Below, in pieces: positions 34,501 to 45,400 of a stretch of 64,000 nt of DNA. Positions within the stretch are counted from its first letter, which is position 1. The number at the start of each line of letters is the position of its first letter. Below the pieces are notes generated by a model. The model saw nothing but the letters and a program-made list of their open reading frames with translations, searched no databases and was not told the origin of the DNA. Source of the DNA: Hydnum rufescens UP504 (Eukaryota > Basidiomycota > Agaricomycetes > Cantharellales > Hydnaceae); contig MU128921.1 of NCBI GenBank assembly GCA_014904985.1, positions 203,944 to 267,943 of the forward strand, in the 5' to 3' direction. The translations under genes were made by a program, and so were the position numbers.

Positions 34501-35776
34501 GCTTCCATATTCTCTTCTTCTGTAACCTGAACAAATGGTATTCTTCGCCTTCGACCTGGAATAATCGTGGAAATATTCCGGTTTGTCCGTCCTAAGATAA
34601 CCCTATCAGGACGTGAGAGTCTAATATATCCAAGAGAGATCACAATCTATCAACCTCAGGACCGCTCCCCAGACAAAAAAACTTTTTTTGAGGGGGCAAC
34701 GCGTGTTGAGAGGTACCGCATTCCTGGATATCATCTCGTCAGATGCAGGAGAATCCGGCAGAGAGAAAACGGAAGTGAAGGGTATGTTTGTCCCGCTTTC
34801 AGTTCCGTAATGCCGCATTCGCGAAGCACAGAAGGAGCGAACCATCGCTGCATTATGGATTTGGAACATTTCAATCCCAGCACAGCTCATAGCCAATTAT
34901 TCTCCCCCTGATGGCCTTCTCCACTATTGGCTTGTTAAGAAAAGAGGCCGAAGGATTTGTTAGTCGCCCATTGATATTACCAGATCACTGGGTCTTCGAC
35001 ATAGCAAATAGCGTGTCCGATTCCCACCCCACATCCGCACTGCTGTACCTGTACTGTACGTACATGGCTACTGGTGTAGAATGATTACGGCAAGGCATAT
35101 TGACGGTGACTTTACAGTAATGGAGCTGCGACCATATCTAATCAATTGTTTTCTTGGCGCTTGAATCCCCTCGAGGCGATGCACAATTACGGGATGCCAC
35201 CCTGACTGACCCTTGGTATTGAAATCCGTCGCAGCTCATGAGAATGGTTATTCCCTCAGTATCGATTATCGATGTCTTCAACATCTAGGCACAGGGGCTA
35301 ACTGGCTGATGGGGTAGGTGATAGAGTCTGGCCCTGACCGTCAGTGGATCATTGCCCAGCCGAGCCGCACACAGCGTAAAAGACTCGCCCTCCACTGCCT
35401 GCACAACGAGAATATAAGGCAATGCAAAAGAAGGAAAAGTACGGCATCAAATTACCGATAATGATAAGGAGCCCCTATCTCGAGCTAAAATTTCCAAGTC
35501 ATTCCGGACCACACAGAGAACGTTGCTTCATGTTTCAATAGGAGCCAGCATGAAGTTTTTTTTTAATAAAGAGGGAAATTTGGGTTGTTGCATGGACAAC
35601 TAGAATCGGCCGATAGAAGATAGTTCAAGATACGAGCTTAGGAATGTTCTACGAGGGGAGTTGCCTGATTGCATAGATTTTCAAAGACCTTAATGCACGT
35701 TCGAAGAGTGATAGTACGTTAGGCTCCAAAAGAGGAAGGGCGGAGGCTGGTGGTGGGATGGTGGGCGATACGCAAA
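31527..35776. other. 4.2-kb stretch without a supportable gene
   Basis: The longest frame (33,133-33,753, minus) shows hydrophobic and Pro-rich parts but no domain I know, and neighbouring frames overlap it. Homopolymer runs (G at 31,909-31,917, A at 34,675-34,681, T at 35,557-35,565) are present. The stretch may include remnants of genes or transposons. Confidence 0.45.
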
Positions 35777-35840
35777 GGGGTTTCTAGAAACCCCCCACCG
35801 AAATCGGCATCGGTCCGATTGCTTCCGGATCGTGTATAAA
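35777..35840 (+). promoter_or_regulatory. Metallothionein promoter: 18-bp palindrome and TATA box
   Basis: 35,777-35,794 is a perfect 18-bp palindrome (GGGGTTTCTAGAAACCCC) whose core TTCTAGAA is a pair of inverted nTTCn units, the basic heat-shock-element pattern. The flanking C runs resemble stress-response elements. A TATAAA box follows at 35,835-35,840, 78 nt before the metallothionein ATG. This arrangement fits stress- or metal-induced transcription, which is inference. Confidence 0.6.
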
Positions 35841-35917
35841 GACCCGAAGAGACAAAGCTGTCTGCACCCCACCGACTACTTACCATCACACATCTTCACT
35901 CAACGATACATATCACG

Positions 35918-36129
35918 ATGCAAGCTGTATGTGCCCAGCAATGGCAGCTACTCGGCAGTACCTAACACATATCTCGGTGCAGTCCACTCAGACCATTGTT
36001 AACCAGAACTGCGGATCGGACAGCTGCGGGTGCGGAGCCAGGTATGTGTCTCAGACTCCTGACGATAGATGGCTTTTGCTGACTCTTCTTCACAGCTGTG
36101 GCTGCCCTGCCGGCGACTGCAAGTGCTGA
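35918..36129 (+). CDS. Short 7-cysteine metallothionein
   Basis: Three small exons (35918-35926, 35983-36041, 36096-36129) encode only 33 residues: MQA, then STQTIVNQNCGSDSCGCGA, then a tail with four more Cys ending DCKC. The seven Cys are spaced C-x4-C-x-C-x3-C-x-C-x4-C-x-C, a symmetric pattern like short basidiomycete metallothioneins, which bind Cu(I) or other soft metals in the cytosol. Intron 1 (56 nt) has a CCTAACA branch site and GTGCAG acceptor; intron 2 (54 nt) has GTATGT and TTCACAG. The first exon is three codons, and no ORF finder with a usual cut-off would report the gene. A strong promoter lies just upstream. Protein-level identity rests on the Cys pattern only, but the signal is clear. 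Confidence 0.85.
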
Positions 36130-37117
36130 GCGATTCGCCTCACATCTGTAACCCTCCTCTCTATCGACGACACTCCGCTATCCCCGCGGTTGGAATCGGG
36201 AGCCCAAGGAGCGCCTTTCTTCAAGTTCCATTTCATGTATTCCTGTAAACCACAATGTTGCCAGCTGTTCTAACCAGTCTCGTTGTTTCTGCCTCACTGA
36301 GACCCAGGCCAAGGTGGCATAAATGAGACTACAGTATTAAGTGTATTAAGGCCCCGGCTATAGAGTGAATTAGCAAGAATGTGTTGGACCTGAACACGAG
36401 GTACGAGGCAGTTTAGCCTGCGGGACCAGGCTGCATCCATATTTGGTGCCCGACGGATAATAACTTCATCAAGCCCATAAGCTGTATACGCCAGAGTGAT
36501 TATCGGTTTTGGTGGAGACGCTTATATACGTCGCGACGGACTTTCCCTCAAAAATCAGGCGTGCATCTAGGAGATAGCCACCATGTGTTAGGATGGATTT
36601 TACGCATGTGAATGGGAAGCCAGCTCCGCATGGATCGTTTGTCACCCATACGATAGCAGAGAGCCACGCGGGGAAAATGGCACCCACGTCACCCACACCT
36701 CCATCCACAACTGACTGGGGCCTAATTGTCTGTCACTGTGTCAAGTCCAACTGCATATACTCCCGCCTCTCGCTGCCCTCATTGCCTTGCTGTGCGTGCA
36801 GGTACTAACCCGTGTTTGCCTCGTAAATACGTCGTAGACCGTTTACGTATATCCCAGAGTACCTTCTACACTCAATAGTGCAACCGTGAGTAGACGTCTA
36901 AGCCATATTCTTCCATAAGTTCGAACGGGTCAGGTTTGCTGGATGCGGGAAGCCATCGGGTCGTCAATCGGGAGAGAAGTCGAGGACAAAAGGGCCCATC
37001 GCCCAGCACCCCGTATGAGTCTAAGATTACAGTCTCGTACTTTCGGCAAGTTCCAGAGCCATGGTTAGTTAGTGTTCTTTGCTTACGGCTCTCTTCCTCA
37101 CTGTACAATCCCGCAGC
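36130..37117. other. Intergenic between metallothionein and RabGGT-alpha genes
   Basis: About 1 kb; no gene recognised. It includes the metallothionein 3' region and the downstream promoter. Confidence 0.5.
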
Positions 37118-38637
37118 ATGGCGTACGTAGGACAGCGAGCCAACGCCCGAAATTATCGCGAACGGAAAGAAAAGGAATTAGCGAAGATTAAAAGCTATAA
37201 TGCTCTCTCCGATCGTGTCTTGGCGAAGGTATGCATCCATCCGCATTCCGATCCCTTCCCTCCCATCCTCCATAAGTATTCCTATAGAAACATTTTGGGG
37301 ACTACAGTATCGAGGCCTTGGATCTGACAACGGACCTCCTAGCGATAAACCCGGAATTCTATACCATCTGGAATTATCGTCGACACATCTTTCTTAACGG
37401 TGTATTTCCTAAAAGGTTGGTCTGCGTATCGGGTTTGCAATGAAATCCAATCGCCTCCGGGATTTGATTTAATTGCTCCATTGCCACTAGTAACCCTGCA
37501 GAAATCCACGCCCGCCTAAAAGACGATCTTGAGTTCACTCTCAGAGCCCTCAAACAACATCCAAAGGTGTACTGGATCTGGAATCATAGACGGTGGTGCC
37601 TTGAACATATACCTGTTGCACATGATGCCCGCCCCGAGGCCCAAGGAGGTGCGGAACGGGACGGATTAGACTGGCAGCGCCAGAGCTGGGCCAGAGAGCT
37701 CTTCGTTGTGGAGAAGATGATGGACGCTGACCCACGGAACTGTACGTTTTCCTCCTCTCTCCCACGGTTATAATTCCCGGAGATGTGAATACTCATGACG
37801 TCGGAGCCAGTCCATGCATGGAATTATCGTCGATACGTCCTCGCCTCCCTTCCACCAGATCCTCCCTCCGGAGATTCCCCCTCCTCCGGGCCCTCCTTGG
37901 CGTTGCATCGGACGCCAGCGAGTGAGCTGGCCTTCACGACCAAGAAGATCGAGGCGAATTTCTCGAATTTCAGTGCTTGGCACCAGCGCTCAAAAGTGTA
38001 CGCCGCGACTGGCCAAATGGCCGACGCATCAATTCGCGATGCTGGTCAGTTGAACTCCCCTCTTTTTCTTGATCTAGTCGCTGAACCTTCTTCATTCCAT
38101 GCCACCCCTGCCACCCAAACAGAATTCGAGTTTCGTCAACCAGGCGATGTATACGGATCCGAATGATCAGAGTGCCTGGATCTATCATCGTTGGCTGATC
38201 TCTCAAAGTACACATCCGCTAGTGGTTCACCCCCCCCTTTTTTCATCCTTTCCGCTGACCTCATTGGTCGTCTAGATCCAGATCCAGCCGTCATCCATCG
38301 TGAGATCCAGATCATCCAAGACCTCTTAGCTGAAGAGCCGGACAGCAAATGTACGCCCCCCCTCTTCCGTTCATTGCACGCACGAAACATATATATCACG
38401 TATCTTGATCCCCTTCTTGATCAGGGTGTCTGGAATCGCTCGTCCACTACAAACTCCTCCTAGCTCGCATCTTTCCGAAATGATCAGGAAGACGGATCTG
38501 TGAAAACTGAAGTAACCAAGATCCTTCAAAGACTCATCGATATTGATCCGAAGCGGAAGGAACGATACCACGACTTGGGCTTGGAGCTGGCGACCGCGAC
38601 GACCGCGACAACGACGAACCAACATCTGTCAACTTAG
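37118..38637 (+). CDS. BET4: Rab geranylgeranyltransferase (type II) alpha subunit
   Basis: Exons 37118-37228, 37288-37415, 37491-37741, 37811-38044, 38123-38207, 38276-38350 and 38425-38637 give about 364 residues. Five PFTA repeats are visible: FYTIWNYRRHIF, VYWIWNHRRWCL, FHAWNYRRYVL, FSAWHQRSKVY and SAWIYHRWLI. This is the prenyltransferase alpha-subunit solenoid; the sequence matches RabGGTase alpha better than the FTase/GGTase-I alpha (YSIEALDLTTDLLAINPEFY). With a beta subunit and REP it doubly geranylgeranylates Rab GTPases. There is one extra C near 38,134 (EFEF then VNQAMYTDPNDQ) and another near 38,474 (ARIF then NDQEDGSVKTE). Both are single-base. The true N-terminus may lie in an upstream exon, since the usual short MHG-type start is missing. 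Confidence 0.9.
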
Positions 38638-38904
38638 TGGACCCTACTCTCATGGGCCTGCCTACATAATGCTCACTTCTGTGTTTGTATACGACGATTT
38701 GTGTAGAATAACAGAGATAAATACTCAGAGGGACTGCTTGTTTCCTCCTATTCGACGATGATTTCCCAATACTTATTTTTTGATATGGCTCAAGTTGGTA
38801 AACATCAAACAGAGTATTGGAACATTGGTCCAGTAAATAGAGGTACAGCGGCCAGCATTGACATTTACCGAGACAAGAAAGACACAGTATTTTCTCATTA
38901 CACA
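38638..38904. other. Convergent 3' intergenic (267 bp)
   Basis: This separates the stops of the RabGGT-alpha (+) and GST-kappa-like (-) genes. Both 3' UTRs and poly(A) signals must lie here; an AATAAA-like element is not obvious. Confidence 0.4.
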
Positions 38905-40123
38905 CTACAACATAGCCTTGAGATCCGAATTGAGGGCCTCGGGGTTGAACTCGACAGGCAAGCCAGGCAGCCCAAGTGCACGGGGGAGGAAACGTTCACG
39001 ACCATCAGGAAAGGGACCTTTCCATTCATATTCTGGTCCCAAACTTCCCAAAGAAAGAACACACAGATCAGAATCACGATCAAGAGGAAGATAAGTGAAG
39101 GAAGGGACAACACTCACTAGTATGCCAATGTGTCCATCCGATCCGGCCCAAAGAAACTCTGGTAGTCTGTACGCTCGATGGGATTCTTCAGCTTTTCCTC
39201 TCGACTGAGGGGTCGGTCATCCAACGGAACTTTATACGCGACAATCCATGGACAGCTGAAGGTCTTGAACTTGGAGACGACTTCTTTCACGTCCTTCTGC
39301 ACGCGCTCCTCGATCTCTGCCGAAGCCGCCAGGGCCCATATTTCTTTGAATCGGGACTCACTTAGGGGGCCTTGACCACGCGATGCTGGATGGCCCTTGA
39401 TCACACAGTCATAGAAAGCAGGGGCCACGGGCGAGGTATGAGTCGAATAATACTCTTCCTGTGGGAGGAAAGACAACGAATAGGTTAAACCAGTGGTCAA
39501 GCAAGACCTGACATTGAAGACAACACGTACAAAGAATAGCACGGTGCATTGGGTAAGCACATCGGGAGATTCGACGTCCTTGAGCGCACGGAGAAAGTGA
39601 ACGAGTTTCAGTAGACTAGCGGGCGAAGGGCGACCAGGCGGCAGGCGGATGTCCACTGGTGACCCCATAGTCAGTATTCAAGGATACGTAGCGCCAACGA
39701 CAGAAACCAAGACTCACAGCCCCATCTTTCCGCCATACGGCCGAAATCGCGATCCTTTCAGGGCGAAATGAAATCAGACCGACTTTTGCTGAACGGAGGT
39801 GCACACTTACAATATACGCCTTCTTTATTGGAACAGGATTCGCTGCCCCTGGCCCAGTTATGGCCGTGATCCCGTCCAGAGATACCTAGTGGGGACAGGG
39901 GTCAAAAGGATCCATCAGAGCAAGTACTGCCACTGACGGGTCTGAGATTAATGTCCAAGTTCCATGCTTTTCGGTATCTAGGTAGAGAGGGGTGAGACCA
40001 ACTGAAGCATTTTCGACTTTCTCCTTCCTCGCTTTACCTTAAGAGGGTCACAAATACGATGTACGAATTGGGGGAGGAGATATCGTAGATGAAGTCAATT
40101 TTGACGGTCTCGATAGGGGCCAT
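38905..40123 (-). CDS. DsbA-fold GST kappa / 2-hydroxychromene-2-carboxylate isomerase-like protein
   Basis: Seven exons: 40123-40038, 39978-39938, 39885-39811, 39754-39718, 39655-39531, 39458-39118 and 39043-38905, about 280 residues. The start, VKIDFIYDISSPNSYIVFVTLLRYRKAW, matches the first beta strand and active-site loop of GST kappa/HCCA isomerases (SP.S position). GITAITGPGAANPVPIKKAY, RMAERWGLDIRLPPGRPSPAS and a late PWIVAY then SFFGPDRMDTLAYYLG complete the DsbA fold. These enzymes use glutathione in peroxisomes/mitochondria or in aromatic catabolism; the substrate here is unknown. Intron 5 (72 nt) is in frame. One extra base near 39,959 disrupts exon 2 (AWKL then DINLRPV). Confidence 0.78.
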
Positions 40124-42290
40124 CTGGTAAGTCGGTGAAACCAAGAGACGAGGCTGTGATCACACGTAGTGAGGGGGTAAGAGGAAAGAAACGCGTCGCG
40201 GGCAAGTTCACTGACAACTTTTAGCTTTTGGTAGTTTCGGTCTGGAGGAACCGGGGTTGCCGGGATGGTGGCACTACCCATACCCATGGGATAAATATTT
40301 GCCGGGTCTCGCCGTGAGAGCGATGGCTTAGCTAATCCTCTTGAGTTGGGTTCTGGACTCCAGGATATCGAGAAAACTAGTAAAGCAGGATACAGGTGCT
40401 AGGACTTGGTACAAGGGAACCTCCTATTTTCAAACTTTCTTCAATTTTGGGGGCTCGCTGCTCTAGTGCCATAGTAAATGGGGATTTCTGAGTGAAATTT
40501 TGGGAACAATGTGGTGTAACAAAAACCTGAACGAGGCCCCTCAACCATAGTCAAGCTTTGTAGTAATTATAAGTGGGCTTTTGACAATTTGCATCAAGAA
40601 ACCAATATAGACAATGATGGGCAATCGCAGACATCAGTTTCATTCTGCCACGTCGATCCGATGGGCAGCCCAACCCTCTACGATATATTCGATCCAAATT
40701 GTTATAATAATGTCTTCGTGTTCGTCTACTCTAATGAGCCGATATTGGTCGCAGGTTGTTTTATCCTATACTCGCCTATCACCTACTGATGGTTTGCTTC
40801 ATCTTGCGTAGCATGCCACGTCCCATCATCTCCAGAGAAAAGATCTTCAAAGTGAAATGTTTTTACAACTGTTGAATTATATATATTTGCTGGAACCCTA
40901 CCTGCAAGAGATGGTCTCTATATCCCTGCGACATGAAGCCGGCTCTCTTCCTTTTGCTGTTGATATCATTTCTCCTGCCCGCGAATGCCTCGATAGGGAC
41001 TCTACAGATTACCTTTTACCTGATGCCTACATCATTCTTAAGACGGTTGGAGCCACCTGTCTTAATGGACGCTGTTTCTAAATCAGGTTGGAATTTTTCA
41101 TGGAACAATCACTCTTCTATACTAGCTTGTTTCAGTTTTGTGGATAGGGAAAGAAGAGGCGTAAATACGATCTATCCCAAGTCGTGTCCTGGGAAGACAA
41201 GGTTGCAGAGATCAGTTGGAGCCCCCGAAGGAGGGAATGTCAGCAGCGGTGATGACAGTGCGATGACTGCATTGGGAATAGAATCCATTGGTTGGCCCGG
41301 TCGGGTTCTCACCGCTTTGGGGGTCCCATCTGGCCAGCCGATCGACGGGAGGCGGAACACTCTATAACCCTGATCGCCCTCGCCCGCCAAAATGTCTGTG
41401 GACAATTGAGGCGGCGATGGCAACATCGGCTTCCATAATTAAATTAGAGGAATCCACTGGAAGCTCGTACGGACCTTGACAGGAGGGGCAACAGATCTTC
41501 AGGAGTATCTTCGACTGCTCTATCTCGGAGGAGTGGCGGACAACCACGATTGAATCTGCTGCGGTGAACACCTCATACGTTGGGTAGTAGGTTTCGAGGG
41601 GGTTGACACCGGCGTCCTCCCCCGTGCTCCCCGAGCAGATCCAATGGGGTGGCCTATGGAATGGGCACTCCCTAGTACTTTCATCTCAAGGCCAAAAAGC
41701 CAAACCCCCGAGGCAGAAATAGCAGAAACCACCAGCTCTGTAGAAACGGTGGTCAACCACCTGAAACTCTCCACCAAGAATGCTGTCATGACCGCCCACG
41801 TTCATAAAGTATTCTGTGGGGTGGGATGCATCGCGGTTCTCATTGGCTTTCGCGATGTCCCCATCGAAGCTTCCAAATACAAGAAAAACTAGGAGGCCCC
41901 CCAGTGGATCACCCTTGGAATTAACATTCAGCGCCTTCAGAGCTTCAGATGTCGACATGGTCACCGTGGAGAAAAGTGCGAGAACAATCGAAGCCAGTCA
42001 GGGAGCAACAAATCCTCTACAATTTCACCCGTTTCTGGGGCCTTGGACTGGAGGTGCATAAAAAATTTAAAGTTAGACGAGCATACCGCCCAGATTCTGC
42101 AGTTGTTCTGTCCAAATCTAGTTAATCGCCGGGTCCCGAGGGAGAGTCTCAGAGTCGCCAATTGCAAGTCGGAAAGAGGGGAACCGGCTGGGAGGTTGAT
42201 TTTGTTGAGGACCTAGAGGGAGGTCCAATGCTTACCATGGCCACAGCGTAGCACAACACACCGAGAACGTCCGGCCACCCACGACGCACC
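40124..42290. other. 2.2-kb divergent intergenic region, weak coding hints
   Basis: It lies between the GST-kappa-like gene (-) and the NLR gene (+). Minus-strand frames at 41,961-42,167, 41,686-41,964 and 41,520-41,789 have a fairly protein-like composition and could be exons of an unrecognised gene, but no chain of splice sites is convincing. An alternative upstream exon of the GST-kappa-like gene (from 40,287) is possible. Confidence 0.35.
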
Positions 42291-42445
42291 TAAATGAGCC
42301 AACGGAACTTACCGTCGACCCGAGTGCGATGCAAGCTTAATCTCTTCCAATCTTCCAATCTACCAATCCCCACGATTTAGAGAACGATTCTACCTCGTTT
42401 CATAGTTTGCTCCTCACCAATCCAACAGTGTCTCCCACCATCCAG
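42291..42445 (+). repeat. 5' flank shared with the NLR copy at 63.57 kb
   Basis: The 150 bp before the NLR start (from AAATGAGCC...GGAACTTACCG to the CCACCATCCAG before the ATG) recur in diverged form at about 63,569-63,743. Duplication therefore included the promoter, so both copies may be expressed alike. Confidence 0.75.
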
Positions 42446-45400
42446 ATGAAGCGGTCCCTCAAGCCCGGGAAGACTGCCAAGGGCGTCTCGTTGGTGATCC
42501 TCCACGTTCTTCACACCCTCCTCGACGCAATCCCTGTTCCGGGTGCTAAGGCCGGCATTGACATTCTCCTTGATGTGGTCGAAGGCATCGACGTCAGTAT
42601 CATATTCCTCTCGCTTTGGAACTATCCACCCTCATCGCTCCCCGTGTCCTTCCAGGAGACTTCCCAGAACTCTTCGACGCTGCGAGAACTAGAAAATCAT
42701 ATTCGATTCCTAACAGATCTTCTGGAGCCCCTCACGAAAATGGATCGAAACAATCTCTCATCTGGCCTTGAGGACGATGTACTGAGGTTGAGCAGGTGAT
42801 TGCCCACGCTTTTATTGATGATGTGAATGTGCCACTAATGCACGTGTCCTCGAAATTAGAGATTTGGAGAGTATTTCATCCAATGTGAAGGGAAAGTCTT
42901 CCACAGGGGCTGTACATCGCTTCTTGGAACGAAAGAAAGACGAACGGGATCTCCTCACTTTCGCCCAAAATGTCAAGGCGGCCCTTGACCGTTTTCAGGT
43001 GTGTTTGTATCCAATGTTCCATCCTCCGTTTTCTGACTGGCATCGACGATCCAGGTTAGCCAAACGCTCCGTCAAGAGCAAGAATTACTTTTCGAAAGTA
43101 AGAATCTCTCCGTTTTGGACTGTTCATTCGCTGAGATTCGGCTCCACAGAACGATCCGCAGCTGTCATGTCTCTCCGTCGGGTTGACTCTGCGGCCTATG
43201 ACTCTGGCCGTGAGGACGCCCCTCGTTATGCCTCGAAGGCACCCGTGTTGCAATATTGGCAGAAATCATGTTATGGTTCGAGAACATGGAAGTCGGGACC
43301 CCCCTGTCTACTGGCTTATGGGATTGGCCGGGATCGGCAAGTCGACGATTGCGAAAACGGTGGCCGAACGAACGAACAAGAATAGTATGCTGGGGGGGAG
43401 TTTCTTCTTTTCCCGGAGCGAAGCACCTTTGCGCGATCCACACATGGTCTTCCCAACGCTTGCATTCCAACTGGCACAATCGGATAAAGAGTTCAAAAAC
43501 ATGATCGGGGAGGCCATACGACAAGACCCGACGTTGGGCCATAAGGAGCCATTGGCGCAATTTGAGGGATTGATCTTGAAGCCCCTTGCGAAGCTCGACT
43601 CGCACCGGCGGACGACACTTATCGTTCTCGACGCACTTGATGAGTGTGAAGAACGGGGTGCTACCACGATTTTACAACTACTGCTTGCTCACGCTTCACA
43701 ATTACCCTTCCTTCGGATCTTAATCACCAGTCGTCCGGAGCCCCATATCTCTTCCGTGTTCGATCAGGCCAGGAACCTCGCAAAGAGAATTCTTCACGAT
43801 ATTGAAGCTTCCGTGATTGAGGGAGACCTCCGTCTTTACATTCGGTCTGAATTAATGAAGATTCCGAAGAACCTCAGTCTTCGTATGCCTGCGGATTGGG
43901 CGACCGAAGAGGAGATAGGCACACTCGTTGAGAAATCGGGGAAATTATTCATTTATGCGGCCACATCCATCCGATTTATTGGCGACAATCGTGTTCGAGA
44001 TCCTCGTAGACATCTACGCCTTATACTGGATGGACAGCTCAGCAAGGGATCGAAAGCTATGCCATACACACAGCTTGACAACCTATACATGGGGGTCCTT
44101 CAGAACTCCCTCTCGGATGCCAATAGTGAAGTGATCATAGAACGCTTTCAAACGGTTGTGGGTAGTATCGTGTTGCTCCGCCAACCTCTTTCGCTTCGTT
44201 CGTTTGCACAGTTTGTTCAGTATGAACTGGATGGTGTTGACACCGTTCTCCATCACCTTCATTCTGTCATCATCCCTCCTTCCACTCTGGACGAGGCTCC
44301 GCGCAGGTATCATCCTTCATTTCTCGACTTCATTACCGATCCTTCACGATGCTCTATCCCCGAGTTCGTCATTTTTTCCGTACCAGATCAGGAGCTACGA
44401 CATGCCTTGCAATGCTTCGAGCTGATGGCAACATTCTTGAAGCAGGACGTGGCAGGGGTCTCTGATTTCTTGCTGTTGAACAGTGAAGTGGAAGGATTGG
44501 AAGAGAAAGTGAGATATGCACTGCCAGCGGAGGTGCAGTATGCGTGCAAGTATTGGGCCTCACATCTGTCGAGTGTGGAATTGGGGGAGAAGCGAATGGT
44601 GGAAGTACTGGAGCGATTTTCGATGGGTCGATTTTGATGTGGATGGAAGCGATGAGCCTAATCGGGAGTCTCTCTCGTGCGGCGACCTCGATGGAAGAGG
44701 CGCACCGGTGGGCGGTGAGTGTATTCACTGTTGGAGGTCGGATCAACAATTGATTGGAGAGTGATCTCGATGACAGATGGATTCGAAGTGTGAGGCAACT
44801 CTGATTACTATGTTGGCCGATGGACGGCGGTTCATCCTTGCTCACTGTGAGCTGATACGGGAGAGTGCACTGCAGGTGTATCATTCTGCATTGGCATTCA
44901 CACCATATGAGACTGTGCTGTACAAGACATATTCAAAAGATGTGGAGAGTTGTATTGAGGTGCTGCAGGGTGTGGATGCCCAATGGCCACAGAGGTTGAG
45001 CACATTGCTCTGCCCTACTGGGGTTACCTCAGTTGCATTTTCACCAGATGGTCTATGGCTTGCATCAGGCCTGGAGGATTGTACCCTGCACTTGTGGGAT
45101 GTCATGTCAGGCATGCACATATCAACTCTTCAAGGCCATGCTGATGTGGTTACCTCAGTTGCATTTTCACCTGATGGGAAATGGCTTTCCTCTGGCTCCT
45201 TGGATAAAACCCTATGCTTGTGGGATGCTGCATCTGGTGCCCACATTGCAACTCTTAAAGGCCATGCTTTGGGGGTTACCTCAATTGCATTTTCCCCTGA
45301 TGGTCCACAGCTTGCCTCTGGCTCCAAGGATAAAACCATATGCTTGTGGGATGCTGCATCTGGTGCCCACATTGCAACCCTTTGAGGCCATTCCAATGGG

